In this document: one piece after another, positions 1 through 8,917 of the stretch | Layout: each line of letters begins with the position of its first letter | Position numbering within the stretch: position 1 is the first letter of the stretch | Source: SICU01 sp964408235 | Lineage (GTDB): Archaea; Nanobdellota; Nanobdellia; Pacearchaeales; GW2011-AR1 | Length of the DNA stretch: 64,000 nt | NCBI GenBank assembly: GCA_964408235.1 | Contig: CAYOYN010000001.1 | Coordinates: 96,392-160,391, forward strand | Direction of reading: 5' to 3' | Made by a program: the position numbers and the translations under genes | The notes under the pieces: model-generated | What the model saw: only the letters and a program-made list of their open reading frames with translations | Told to the model about the DNA's origin: nothing | Databases searched by the model: none

Positions 1-447
1 ACATACATCCATTTTAGGACCTATAAGCGCTGCAACTTTAACAGTTCCAGGATAAACTGGGATAGGTATGCCTTCAAAAGGTTGTGTAAATCTTATACTT
101 CCTAATTCTTCAAGACCTTGAGAAGAAACAGATCTATCTTCAGTACCGCTAATTCCATTAGGATCTTCAAAAATAAATCTTAGAGCGCTAACATTTCCTT
201 TTCCAATATTTCTTTTAAGAAGTAAATCTGCCTCAAAATAATTCCACCCCTTTTCATATCCACAAGTATGAACTGCCTGACAACTAATAACCTCTAAGTC
301 TACAGTTAAACAGTCAGGGTCTATGACCTCACTTTTAGCATCATTGACATTTCTAGATACAAATGCCCATAATAATGATGCTCCAACAATTGTCCCTAAA
401 ACCAAGAGCGAAACACCAATTACCGAACTAAGCCCCCTCTTATTCAT
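1..447 (-). CDS. Pilin-like membrane-anchored protein (partial)
   Basis: Partial gene: the reading frame starts at 447 and runs off the left edge, giving 149 residues. The N-terminus MNKRGLSSVIGVSLLVLG is a charged stretch followed by G-L-S and a long hydrophobic helix, the pattern of archaeal class III signal peptides processed by the FlaK/PibD-type prepilin peptidase. After the helix there is a Cys-containing beta-type ectodomain (DPDCLTVDLEVISCQAV) that resembles the second pilin-like gene at 828-1256 (QADCFTVSVEPVSCTPS). By inference it is an extracellular type IV pilin-like subunit or pseudopilin. The exact role and C-terminus cannot be seen. Confidence 0.72.
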   Translation of the reverse strand, partial: MNKRGLSSVIGVSLLVLGTIVGASLLWAFVSRNVNDAKSEVIDPDCLTVDLEVISCQAVHTCGYEKGWNYFEADLLLKRNIGKGNVSALRFIFEDPNGISGTEDRSVSSQGLEELGSIRFTQPFEGIPIPVYPGTVKVAALIGPKMDVC

Positions 448-610
448 TAACAAAAGAATCTTTTCCTGTATATAAATAATGCTAATTACATAGTTATATA
501 TACCCTCGGAAATGGGTGACTTAGTTATAAACCATATAAGGCTTTGAAAAATCCTTTTTTATATATAATCAAAGCCAATGAATAATAGAAGAAATAATTT
601 TTTTAGAAAA

Positions 611-778
611 ATGGACACAACAAGAGAGTGTTCATGTGGTAGAACTCTGAAACAAAAGAAAAGAGTAAATTATCCATTTGGAAGAAATTCATCCCCTATA
701 ACAAAAAAATTCTATAATTGCTCTAGTTGTAATAAAACATTGCAACCTTTAGTAAAAGAAGCTAGAAAATTAATCTAA
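611..778 (+). CDS. Small putative zinc-binding protein
   Basis: A 55-residue protein, not a family I recognise. It has CSCG near the N-terminus and CSSCNKT near residue 40, four cysteines that could bind one zinc ion, and it is rich in Lys and Arg. An earlier in-frame ATG exists at 578, but a TATA-like stretch at 556-565 would place the transcript start near 590, so I prefer the ATG at 611. It stands alone between two pilin-like genes on the opposite strand. Function unknown; a nucleic-acid-binding role is only a guess. Confidence 0.5.
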   Translation: MDTTRECSCGRTLKQKKRVNYPFGRNSSPITKKFYNCSSCNKTLQPLVKEARKLI

Positions 779-827
779 CCCCTTTCTTAATAAAAATTTT
801 AAAAAATAAAATAAAAATAAATCTACT

Positions 828-1256
828 TTAACAGTTTACAGGTTGTGAAGTAACTTGACACAATTGTCCTCCACTTCTCAATACTGTATTTACTGATACT
901 GGTGCAGCCATTGTAGGGTTAACTCCAGTAACTGTTGTAGTACCAAGTTCTGTCAATGTAGTTATTCCGCTTGTAACAACTTCCGTGTTTCCGCTAGCAT
1001 CTTCGAACAATAACTCTATGCTCTCAAATGTTCCGGATCCAGGATTCCTCTTAACGACTACATTATAGTTTCCACCGCTAGGTGTACAACTAACAGGTTC
1101 TACGCTCACTGTAAAACAATCAGCTTGAACGCCGGCAGCTCCTTTATCGATTGTTGGTTTAACAACAGACCAGATAACAGCAATTCCGACAATTACCAGA
1201 AGTACTATGAGGACATTAGCGACTACTTCGCTTACTCCTTTTTTTGAATTAAACAT
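828..1256 (-). CDS. Type IV pilin-like protein with class III signal peptide
   Basis: About 142 residues. The N-terminus MFNSKKGVSEVVANVLIVLLV shows the K-K-G junction followed by a hydrophobic helix typical of archaeal prepilins, so cleavage after the Gly by a FlaK/PibD-type peptidase and assembly in the membrane are expected. The rest is a Thr/Val/Gly-rich extracellular domain with cysteines (ADCFTVSVEPVSC; C-terminal CQVTSQPVNC). A Shine-Dalgarno-like GGAGG sits nine bases before the ATG at 1256 but only three before the ATG at 1262, so the inner start is preferred. The ectodomain resembles that of the partial gene at 1-447. Confidence 0.75.
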   Translation of the reverse strand: MFNSKKGVSEVVANVLIVLLVIVGIAVIWSVVKPTIDKGAAGVQADCFTVSVEPVSCTPSGGNYNVVVKRNPGSGTFESIELLFEDASGNTEVVTSGITTLTELGTTTVTGVNPTMAAPVSVNTVLRSGGQLCQVTSQPVNC

Positions 1257-1304
1257 TCTCATAAACCTCCTTTACCACTATGGAATATCAAAAGACTTTA
1301 TAAA

Positions 1305-1580
1305 TTATTCGTCTAATGACAAGAAACCTTTGGATACTAACTCTTCAATAGAATATCTTTTTTTCCCATCACAAAAATTTGCCGAATTTTCAAGCAATAA
1401 CTTATTTCTTCTGTTCTCGTAAAACTCTGCAAAACCAACGCCTGAACAAATTAAAAAGTAAGCTGCTCCAATAAGATACGGAATAGACCTTTCATGAATT
1501 GAAGAACTCATCATAAAAGGTCCTCCAGCAGTAGATATCCCTACAGTTAAAGCAGCGCCCAAATATTTCTTATTAACCAT
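1305..1580 (-). CDS. Small membrane protein of unknown function
   Basis: A 91-residue protein with two predicted membrane segments (about residues 6-26 and 33-54) and a polar, charged C-terminal tail of about 35 residues. I do not recognise a family. It lies between gltX and the pilin-like gene on the same strand, with short gaps, and could share a transcript with either. No catalytic motif is visible. Confidence 0.5.
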   Translation of the reverse strand: MVNKKYLGAALTVGISTAGGPFMMSSSIHERSIPYLIGAAYFLICSGVGFAEFYENRRNKLLLENSANFCDGKKRYSIEELVSKGFLSLDE

Positions 1581-1598
1581 TTCAAATAAATCGTTTAA

Positions 1599-3275
1599 TT
1601 AAGGATGTGCAAACCAATATTCTGCAATTCCATCTTTAACAGAATCAAATCTTACAAAGCCAAATCTTTCAAATTGAATAATTGTCCCAGTTTTAACTTT
1701 AGCTGCGTTAGGTTCACAAAATCCTTCGATCCATTCTCCTTCAGGCATTAATATTCTAGTCTTAACCGCTCCAACAGAAACCCAGTTTATTTTAGGGATT
1801 TTTTTATTTTCAATAGTTGTTACCTCAGTTTTGTTTCCAACTTTAACATTGAATAAGTGCAACAACCTAACTTCATTTCCCTTATGTTTCTCAAAATCTT
1901 TACCTGAAATAACTATATCATCACTGACTAAAACCTCTCTAGTATCTTCAGGCCTATCAGGATGATTAGGCACAACTACCTTGCCTATTCCTTTCATATC
2001 CTCATTAGAAATATTCAATTTTTTAGGATTTTCAACAAAAGAATAACGCAATGTTTCTGCATCTATCATTTGTCTATTAATCGCATAAAGTGCTTCAATC
2101 GGAACAACAATATCCTGTTTATTCAACCCAATTCTCTTCACAAATTCTCTGATAGATTCTGGTTTTATTCCTCGGCGAGCTAGAGATTGCACTGACCAAG
2201 TTCGGGGGTCATCCCAACCACTAAATTGTCCTGAAGTAACTTCTTTTTGTGCCTTAGACTTAGATAATGTCCCTCCAACGCCTTCAAGTCTGACTTTTCC
2301 ACAATGTATCAAAACTGGATGTTTCCACTTAAATAAATCCCAAATGTATTTTTCCATATCTGACTCAATCATCAAATCGTTACCTCTTATGATGTGAGTT
2401 ATTCCCAAAAGATGGTCATCGATTGCCCAAGTCATTTCTAATGAGGGCCATACGCGATATTTTGTTCCAACTCTAGGATGAGGTCTATCAGCAATTTTAA
2501 ACAAAACCCTATCTCTAAAAGCAGGATTAGGATGTTGCATATCAGTCTTTAATCTTAAAGATGCTTCTCCTTCCTTAACTCTAGGCTCAAACATTTCCTT
2601 CCATCGAGCTTTCACAATACCAATTGGATATTGTCTGCATGAACATTCACGTGCTTCAGCCCTATTTTTTCTTAATTCTTCAGTTTTACAATAACAAACA
2701 TATGCCTTATTCATTTCAATTAACTTTTCAGCATACTCATAATAAATTTCAAGCCTATCCGATTTATAGTAAGTTTTTTTAGTTTCAACGCCTAGCCATT
2801 TGAATCCTTGTGGAATTAAATCATAGCTATCCTTCATAAGAGCTTTTTCGGCACTTCCTATGGTATCATCCATTACAAGAAGCAAATCAGCATTATATTT
2901 TTCAGCATAAAGAGCATTAAGCAAAAAAGTCTTAGCATTCCCTAAGTGTAATGCACCAGAAGGAAATGGAGCAAGTCTCAAAACCATTTTCTTTCCAATT
3001 TCGCTAGGAGGCAATTCAGGCAATTCGTAATCTTCAGTTTTATCATGCTTTTTCACAACATCATCCATTTTAGAAAACAGTTCTTCTCTTTGTTTTTCAT
3101 TCATAGAGTTAACATCAGAAACAATCTTTGCAATATCCTTTACAATTAATGGAATTTCCTTTCTGTCAAGCCCATGCTGGAATAATTTAGTAAGCACTCT
3201 TCCAGCGTCAGCCTTGCCATGCTCCATAGCATTTTGTAATGCGTATGCAAGTATTTCTTTAGAAAAGTCTTTCAT
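1599..3275 (-). CDS. gltX: Glutamyl-tRNA synthetase, archaeal type
   Basis: A 558-residue class I aminoacyl-tRNA synthetase that charges tRNA-Glu; archaeal enzymes of this type usually also charge tRNA-Gln with Glu for later amidation. An N-terminal helical region (1-90) precedes the catalytic Rossmann domain. The HIGH-type signature is PFPSGALHLGN at 103-113 and the KMSKS-type loop is GTLSKSK at 335-341. CYC (194-196) and CSC (211-213) look like a zinc-binding knuckle. The C-terminal part is a beta-barrel anticodon-binding domain of the GlnRS type, as in archaea and eukaryotes. The normally conserved FDDTDP-like stretch reads MDDTIGS. Length is normal for archaea. Confidence 0.95.
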   Translation of the reverse strand: MKDFSKEILAYALQNAMEHGKADAGRVLTKLFQHGLDRKEIPLIVKDIAKIVSDVNSMNEKQREELFSKMDDVVKKHDKTEDYELPELPPSEIGKKMVLRLAPFPSGALHLGNAKTFLLNALYAEKYNADLLLVMDDTIGSAEKALMKDSYDLIPQGFKWLGVETKKTYYKSDRLEIYYEYAEKLIEMNKAYVCYCKTEELRKNRAEARECSCRQYPIGIVKARWKEMFEPRVKEGEASLRLKTDMQHPNPAFRDRVLFKIADRPHPRVGTKYRVWPSLEMTWAIDDHLLGITHIIRGNDLMIESDMEKYIWDLFKWKHPVLIHCGKVRLEGVGGTLSKSKAQKEVTSGQFSGWDDPRTWSVQSLARRGIKPESIREFVKRIGLNKQDIVVPIEALYAINRQMIDAETLRYSFVENPKKLNISNEDMKGIGKVVVPNHPDRPEDTREVLVSDDIVISGKDFEKHKGNEVRLLHLFNVKVGNKTEVTTIENKKIPKINWVSVGAVKTRILMPEGEWIEGFCEPNAAKVKTGTIIQFERFGFVRFDSVKDGIAEYWFAHP

Positions 3276-3305
3276 ACAAATTTGACTATTATTAGCTATT
3301 TAAAA

Positions 3306-3512
3306 TTACCTTCTGCTTTTATCAGAAATTTTAACCCATGATATTTCTTGATCGGATATTCTCTTTTCTAAATTAGGACCATCTTCTCTTGAAATAACTT
3401 CCGCGTTATTAAAAAACAAACCATATGTTCCAAGAGCAATAGAAAAAAACACTATGGATAAATCAATTGAATAATTATTCCTGCTTTGATAAGGATTATT
3501 ACCCTTAAGCAT
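3306..3512 (-). CDS. Short hypothetical protein with one membrane segment
   Basis: About 68 residues from the ATG at 3512; an upstream TTG at 3521 is less likely because a TATA-like TTTATATAC lies about 26 bases before 3512, fitting a leaderless start. There is one hydrophobic segment (about residues 18-36) followed by an acidic then basic tail ending in KSRR. It lies directly upstream of gltX with a 30-base gap. No known family. Confidence 0.42.
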   Translation of the reverse strand: MLKGNNPYQSRNNYSIDLSIVFFSIALGTYGLFFNNAEVISREDGPNLEKRISDQEISWVKISDKSRR

Positions 3513-3541
3513 AATTAACAAAATACGAGATTGTATATAAA

Positions 3542-5566
3542 TTATTCTAAAGGAGATCCAGAGAATGAACTGTTACTCGCTTTTCCAGGAATTTCAGAAC
3601 CTAGGTACGCAGGTAGCCCTGAAAAACCTCCTCCGTAAATTGAATGGTGTCCTTCAGGATTAATCGGGCCTAATCCTCCGAAATATCCTCCATCATTTAA
3701 GATAGCGTTATTCCAATAAGCACTTCCATCCATACTAGCACCCATGGAATAAACTGGAGCAGTCAATCCTGAAAGAGATTCAGTAACAGGGGTCTTACTC
3801 ATTCCAAGTCCGCCTTGACGAGAAAACCAATCTCCGGTTTCAATCGCTTTCTTTACATTCCTAAAATTATGCCCCCAATCTTTATTGTTAAGTATTTCAT
3901 CAATAGGGACATTACCCATTCCAATAGGCAATTCAGCATCTTCAAAACCAAGGTTATCTGCAATATGCATGTGTTTTACATATGGAGCAATAGTTCCTGC
4001 TTGTCCAATAACATCTTGTTTATTGTATCCCCACTTCTGGATAGAATTAATGTGTCCAACATCCCAAGTTGCACCTATTATTTGCTCTGCTTGTTTTTTA
4101 GCTTCATTTTGAGACAATCCTAATCCCCCCTTTTCTTTAGGAGCACTAGCCTTATCAACAAATTTTCTTCTTGCTTCGATTACTAAATCTTTTAGTTCTT
4201 CCGCTCTTGTCAATCCGCTCATCCCAGCAGGAGGGTTTTCAATACTTATTACTCCAGGAGCACGATTATGAGCCTTAGCGTTTTGCAAAGCATGAATAGC
4301 GACATTTGCAAATGTCTCAGAACTTTTATCAATCGCAAATTCTCTAAGGGGTCTATAAATATTCGGCCTTACATCTTCTTCTTTCAAAAGCCTGGTGCCT
4401 TGAGTAATTTTATTCTGGATCTCCATAAAATTATATTCTTTTTCAAACTTCTTGAAAGTTTCACTTAGATCTTTGGAATAATTATTTAGTTTTTCCAAAG
4501 CTTTCTTTTTTCTTTCAGCTTCCTCTTTTTTATTTTCAGCTTGAGCTTTTTTAAAAGATATTTCAGCATCAGTATAAGCTTGATTATATAATTCCTTGAA
4601 TTGATCATAAGATTCTTTTATGAAAAATTCTGCATTTTGTAAATTAGTAACTCCTGAATTTATGGCGCGAGCAAGTTCTGGATTTTGTTTTCTTGCTTCT
4701 TCCAAATCTTTTTTATATCTTTCATAATCCGTATTATAAACTTTATATCCTTCAAACAAACCTCCTACAGATTCTGGAGAAATAGATTTTATTTTAGAGT
4801 CTTCTTCTTTAGCTCCAGTAAGCGCGTCAATAACCTCTCTATTTACTCTTGTGCTATTAACAACAACTGATTCTATCTGACGGTTCCACTTTTCTTTATT
4901 AAATTCTTCAAATCGGCTCACTACACTTTCTTCTTTTTTATCAAAATGATTGTATCTCGCGTTAAATGGTAAAGTCCCTATTTCTCCAGTCCAAGGATTA
5001 TATACTGACATGCTAACAACTTTTTCTTGAGGACTCCCATCTTTGTTTCTCCCAACAACTACTTTCCTTTCAACTTCAGGCAAATCATTGTTGGAGTGAA
5101 AAGTCATTACAACTCCTTTTTTATCTTTTTCAGCAGTAGATGAATTCATTTGTTGAGCGAGTTCAACAGCAGCTTTCATTTGTTTCTCAGCTTCAATTCT
5201 TTGATCTTCAGACCAATTCCCTCTAGAAAAACCGGTTGATTCAACTAAGGGTCCATGGAATGTTAAGTCTACTCCTGTCAACTTCCTTAATCTATCTATT
5301 TCTTTCCAATGCTGTTTTGGAATAGAAGCCAAGTGTTTCATTGGTCCACGAGCATTTAATCCCAAACCTGAAACTTCAATATTCTGCGCACCAGTATTTA
5401 TTTTATCAGAAACTTTCTTTAATTGATTTGCAGTTAATGGATCAGTAGGATAAGCTATATCTTTAACAGAAGGATGATAAGCATTATCTCCTGTAAATCC
5501 ACCATAAGGTTTCTCAAAACTATATTTTGAACCGTTTACAGGATAAAAAGTTTCGTAACTAGCCAT
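3542..5566 (-). CDS. Xylose-isomerase-like TIM-barrel protein with coiled-coil insert
   Basis: A 674-residue protein. The outer parts look like the xylose isomerase-like / AP endonuclease family 2 TIM barrel: LTFHGPLVES and VVMTFHSNN in the N-terminal third, then ISIENPP, ATWDVGHINS and KHMHIADN in the last third, which supply Glu, Asp and His residues of the sort that bind metal in this family. Between the halves (about residues 250-390) there is a Lys/Glu-rich, probably coiled-coil region. The C-terminal 80 residues are Gly/Ser-rich. Family members act on sugars or abasic DNA; which applies here is unknown. It is much longer than the usual 280-300 residues because of the insert and tail. 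Confidence 0.7.
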   Translation of the reverse strand: MASYETFYPVNGSKYSFEKPYGGFTGDNAYHPSVKDIAYPTDPLTANQLKKVSDKINTGAQNIEVSGLGLNARGPMKHLASIPKQHWKEIDRLRKLTGVDLTFHGPLVESTGFSRGNWSEDQRIEAEKQMKAAVELAQQMNSSTAEKDKKGVVMTFHSNNDLPEVERKVVVGRNKDGSPQEKVVSMSVYNPWTGEIGTLPFNARYNHFDKKEESVVSRFEEFNKEKWNRQIESVVVNSTRVNREVIDALTGAKEEDSKIKSISPESVGGLFEGYKVYNTDYERYKKDLEEARKQNPELARAINSGVTNLQNAEFFIKESYDQFKELYNQAYTDAEISFKKAQAENKKEEAERKKKALEKLNNYSKDLSETFKKFEKEYNFMEIQNKITQGTRLLKEEDVRPNIYRPLREFAIDKSSETFANVAIHALQNAKAHNRAPGVISIENPPAGMSGLTRAEELKDLVIEARRKFVDKASAPKEKGGLGLSQNEAKKQAEQIIGATWDVGHINSIQKWGYNKQDVIGQAGTIAPYVKHMHIADNLGFEDAELPIGMGNVPIDEILNNKDWGHNFRNVKKAIETGDWFSRQGGLGMSKTPVTESLSGLTAPVYSMGASMDGSAYWNNAILNDGGYFGGLGPINPEGHHSIYGGGFSGLPAYLGSEIPGKASNSSFSGSPLE

Positions 5567-5611
5567 TTAACACCTCAAGGATATAATCAATTCAGAATAT
5601 ATAAACCTAAT

Positions 5612-6214
5612 TTATCGTATAATCTGTCTAAACTTCCTAACTATTTTATCAGGGCCTTCTTTCTCAACAATTTCCCATGATCTTTTATAATCTGAAGATA
5701 CATTTGAATTCCACATATCTCTCATTAATCTATCTGCTCCGAAAAAATCTAGATAAAGGGCCATATGCACAGCATTTAAAAAAATATGATCTTTAGTAGT
5801 TTTAGTTTCACGAGGATATTCATCATCGAGATATTTTTGCCACTTTTCCCATTTTTTATCATTTACATTAGCTTGCAATGTATGAATCAATTCGTGTGTC
5901 AAAATATCTATTGCATGAGTGATATCATTACATATTTTAATTGTTAAAGGATCTGACATTGGCCTACAAGCTCCTACAATATAACAAGAGATTTCATGAT
6001 TTTTCCATTTCAAACCTGAAATACTACTTATTTCTTCTAAGATTTTATTTCCCTCTCTTTTCCAAACAACTTCAAGATCATTCATGAAATTTATTATCTC
6101 CATAGGATTGGGATATTTTTTACCTATTTTTTTTAATAGTTTTTTAAGTTCGTGAGAGTTCCTAAACAAATCATCATAAATGTAAGAATACTTGAATTCA
6201 ATTTTTGGGATCAT
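5612..6214 (-). CDS. Putative zinc metalloprotease-like protein
   Basis: A 200-residue protein with a clear HELIH motif at 107-111 inside ILTHELIHTLQ, the HExxH signature of zincins, where the two His bind zinc and Glu is catalytic. A possible third ligand is in the following helix (KDHIFLNAVHMALY, about 140-153). There is no signal peptide or membrane segment, so it is probably cytosolic. It sits downstream of 6258-6716 on the same strand. The substrate is unknown; the family call rests on the motif alone. Confidence 0.55.
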   Translation of the reverse strand: MIPKIEFKYSYIYDDLFRNSHELKKLLKKIGKKYPNPMEIINFMNDLEVVWKREGNKILEEISSISGLKWKNHEISCYIVGACRPMSDPLTIKICNDITHAIDILTHELIHTLQANVNDKKWEKWQKYLDDEYPRETKTTKDHIFLNAVHMALYLDFFGADRLMRDMWNSNVSSDYKRSWEIVEKEGPDKIVRKFRQIIR

Positions 6215-6257
6215 CTAAATTAAAAATCAATTCATCTATAAAAACCTTACATAAATT

Positions 6258-6716
6258 TTACATTAAGTTTCTTTTTCTATCTTTACTTTGTCCTTGTTCC
6301 CCAGCATAATTTCTTTCTTGGTTTTCGCGACTTTCCATCCTATTATCTTGCAAATTCCTATCTTGCCCTAAATTTCTCTCGCCTAAATCTCTAGCCTGGC
6401 TCGAAGATTCAGATGATCCAACCGGAGTATAAGAATTTCCTTTGTAAGAGTTACCTCCTCCAATATATGATGGCCTAAAATTTATTTCTTCCCTGTCTTC
6501 CCTAGAAATTCTAGTCTGCCTTTCTTCAAAAGTTTCCTGTCTAGATTCGGTTGCCTCTAAAGTGGAAGTCCTGTTATGCCTTACCCGAGAAAAAGAAAGA
6601 TTATCTAATTCCCCATAATCTTCCTCATCTTCAAATTCATCATCAATAGATTCTATTTCCTTAGGAACCTCCTTAATATTAGATTCAATTTTCTTTATTT
6701 CTTTTATTTTAGACAT
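6258..6716 (-). CDS. Low-complexity, probably disordered protein
   Basis: A 152-residue highly charged protein. Residues 1-45 are acidic, and residues 45-150 are rich in Arg, Glu, Gln, Asn, Ser and Gly with repeated R-E, N-R and S-R pairs. It has no hydrophobic core and is probably intrinsically disordered. It follows the 546-residue gene by 33 bases on the same strand and may be cotranscribed with it. Function unknown. Confidence 0.5.
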   Translation of the reverse strand: MSKIKEIKKIESNIKEVPKEIESIDDEFEDEEDYGELDNLSFSRVRHNRTSTLEATESRQETFEERQTRISREDREEINFRPSYIGGGNSYKGNSYTPVGSSESSSQARDLGERNLGQDRNLQDNRMESRENQERNYAGEQGQSKDRKRNLM

Positions 6717-6749
6717 AATCTTAGGCAGAAAGCAAACTTAAATATTTTC

Positions 6750-8390
6750 CTATCCATCAAATGGACTTGCATGCGAGGGCATTCCGTGTGCTTTCTTATA
6801 TGTGTCAAATATTGTAAAGCACATAGATCTAGAATCGATAGCACATTGAGATCTAACTACTTTTTCATATTCGTTGTCAGGTGCAGGATTTACAGTTTTT
6901 TTCTCATCAAATTTTTCTTTTTCTTTTTTCTTAATTTTAAATGCAGAAAATAAAGCCTTCAGCCCAAAATCATCTCCCTTCGCTTTTTCTTCTTTCTTTC
7001 TAATAGCATCTTCCTTCTTTTGCTTATCTTCCTTATCTATTTCTTCATCTTCTTTGCCTTCAGTTAAAGCTCTAATGTCTTTATCAATTTGGTCAAGACT
7101 TTCTTTAGTAGCTCCTTCTACAAGACCCAATACACTTTTAAGATCATCTTTATTGAGCTCATTATTCAAAACTTTAAGTTCTTGTTCATTCAAAGCATAA
7201 CTTGTAAATTTAATATCTACTTTGCCCCCGAAAGACCAATCTCCTCTTTGAGAAACTCTTTGAGGTATACCTCTAAAATCTAATTCAAGAACTAAAACTT
7301 TATGATATTCTCTCCCCTTATAATTATTAAACAAATCCGGTAATAATCCTGCAGCAACATCGTCTTTTATATCATAAGGTGAAGTCGCAATTAATTTTAA
7401 TTCAAGGATCATAGTGTTAAATGCTGTAACTAAGGCTGCATTTTTGCTCTCATAATTTTGTTGAAGTTTCTGTGCTGCGACAAGGTATGGCTTAACCCAT
7501 TTGGCATATAATTTAAGCATATTAACTTGAGATTTCAAATAATTTCTTTCAATTTCATACCTTTGTTTAAGAGAAGAATAAGACTCTTTTATCCATAAGA
7601 AGAATTCTTCAGCTCTCTGTATCAATATTTTCTTTACTCTTTCATTTAAATCAAGTCCGCCTTTGTTTTCTGGTAAAGATGCTTGTTCAACAGACCTTAT
7701 TGACATAAAAGCGTCTCTCAAAGTAACAAAATCAAGTTCTCCGGAAGACAAAGCGTTAATACTTCCCCTTCCTTTTCTTATATCTACATTATCTAGCCAA
7801 ATTTGTTTCAAAGATAATAGGGCCTTATACTTTTCTTCTTGATTAGACTTTTCGTCCGTAAAAGTTTTGTAAGGTTTTAATCTAATCCTAAATTCCTTCA
7901 GATCATAAACTAAATTCAAAACAGACTTTAAAACAGTGTTTACATTTCCCATAGTTCTTGAGGCTTCCTGCTGCATTTGAGTAGCTTTTCCTTGCATTTC
8001 AGAAAAGTGTCCAGATCCAGGAGAAGCTACAAAATTATCAGTTATCTTTTCAACACTTCTATAAGGGCCATTAAGAAAATCAAGCAACCAAAAATAAACT
8101 GGTTCTATTCCTTCTAGAGGAGAATCATAAGTTAATTTATGTTGTTCTATTGGAGACTTTAAACCCCATAAATTAAGAGCATCTGCTTTAGCTGCATCAT
8201 AATTATAAAAAGGTAAATCTTTCCAGTTTAATGGCGTAGCTAATTTCAAAACATCATCTGTCAAACCATCAATTTTAGCTAGAAATTTTATTTTTTTAGG
8301 CAGATTAACTTCTTCGCCTTCAATTTCTTTAGTCTTTTGACAATAAACATCTGGACTAATAGCAGCAATTAATTTATGAATATCAGCCAT
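6750..8390 (-). CDS. Long helical protein of unknown function
   Basis: A 546-residue soluble protein, mostly helical. It has a heptad-like central part (about 130-330), a more mixed section with GDWSFGGKVDIKFTSYAL near 400, and a highly charged linker (about 450-505) rich in Lys and Glu before the last 40 residues. No enzyme motif is visible and no family is recognised. Its neighbours are also uncharacterised, and the block 3542-8390 on this strand may be a set of lineage-specific proteins. Confidence 0.6.
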   Translation of the reverse strand: MADIHKLIAAISPDVYCQKTKEIEGEEVNLPKKIKFLAKIDGLTDDVLKLATPLNWKDLPFYNYDAAKADALNLWGLKSPIEQHKLTYDSPLEGIEPVYFWLLDFLNGPYRSVEKITDNFVASPGSGHFSEMQGKATQMQQEASRTMGNVNTVLKSVLNLVYDLKEFRIRLKPYKTFTDEKSNQEEKYKALLSLKQIWLDNVDIRKGRGSINALSSGELDFVTLRDAFMSIRSVEQASLPENKGGLDLNERVKKILIQRAEEFFLWIKESYSSLKQRYEIERNYLKSQVNMLKLYAKWVKPYLVAAQKLQQNYESKNAALVTAFNTMILELKLIATSPYDIKDDVAAGLLPDLFNNYKGREYHKVLVLELDFRGIPQRVSQRGDWSFGGKVDIKFTSYALNEQELKVLNNELNKDDLKSVLGLVEGATKESLDQIDKDIRALTEGKEDEEIDKEDKQKKEDAIRKKEEKAKGDDFGLKALFSAFKIKKKEKEKFDEKKTVNPAPDNEYEKVVRSQCAIDSRSMCFTIFDTYKKAHGMPSHASPFDG

Positions 8391-8476
8391 CTTCTTTTAA
8401 TTACAAACATAATCTATTTATTTAAAGGTATTCCACCCCCAGATAAGATTATATAGAATAATTCATTCAATAAAAC

Positions 8477-8854
8477 ATGTTCAAAAAGAGAGAGGGTATA
8501 GACATTTTAGACTTGCCAGAACTACACAGAAAGAAGTTAATTCAACTACCTGAAACTAAGAAAAATGAAGAAACAAAAATAACAAGCGACGGTTATTTTG
8601 TTTTATCCGAAGAAAATCAAAAACAAGAAACAATTCAAACTACTCAAATAGAATCTCCTAAAGTAGACATGGTTACTCCTCAAGTAAGTAATTTTTTATC
8701 TGATTTTGCCTCGATAGGCTCAAGTATCCCTCAAATAACTCCAGAAGCTAAAATTGAAGATAAAGAAGAGATAAAGGACTTAAAATGGAGACTTGAAAAC
8801 TTAGAATTCAAGCTAGAACAACTAATTGAAAGAATAGATTCTATAAACAGATAA
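8477..8854 (+). CDS. Hypothetical protein with C-terminal coiled coil
   Basis: A 125-residue protein that opens with MFKKREGIDILDLPELHRK, continues with a Gln/Thr-rich, probably flexible middle, and ends in a predicted coiled coil (about residues 95-125, IKDLKWRLENLEFKLEQLIE). It is divergent from the 546-residue gene and upstream of the nucleotidyltransferase on the same strand. Function unknown; the coiled coil suggests self-association or a partner. Confidence 0.5.
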   Translation: MFKKREGIDILDLPELHRKKLIQLPETKKNEETKITSDGYFVLSEENQKQETIQTTQIESPKVDMVTPQVSNFLSDFASIGSSIPQITPEAKIEDKEEIKDLKWRLENLEFKLEQLIERIDSINR

Positions 8855-8917
8855 ACCAATATATACTTTCGAGAGCAATGTTTAAATAATACTCTGCAGT
8901 TTAACTGTCGAATAGAG

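Noticed and set aside
3885..4123. Frames opposite the TIM-barrel gene
   Set aside because: They lie wholly inside a well-supported gene on the other strand, lack promoters and have no recognisable domain.
6874..7200. Ser/Phe-rich frame opposite the 546-residue gene
   Set aside because: It is the antisense of a Lys/Glu-rich stretch and has only low-complexity composition, so it is a shadow.
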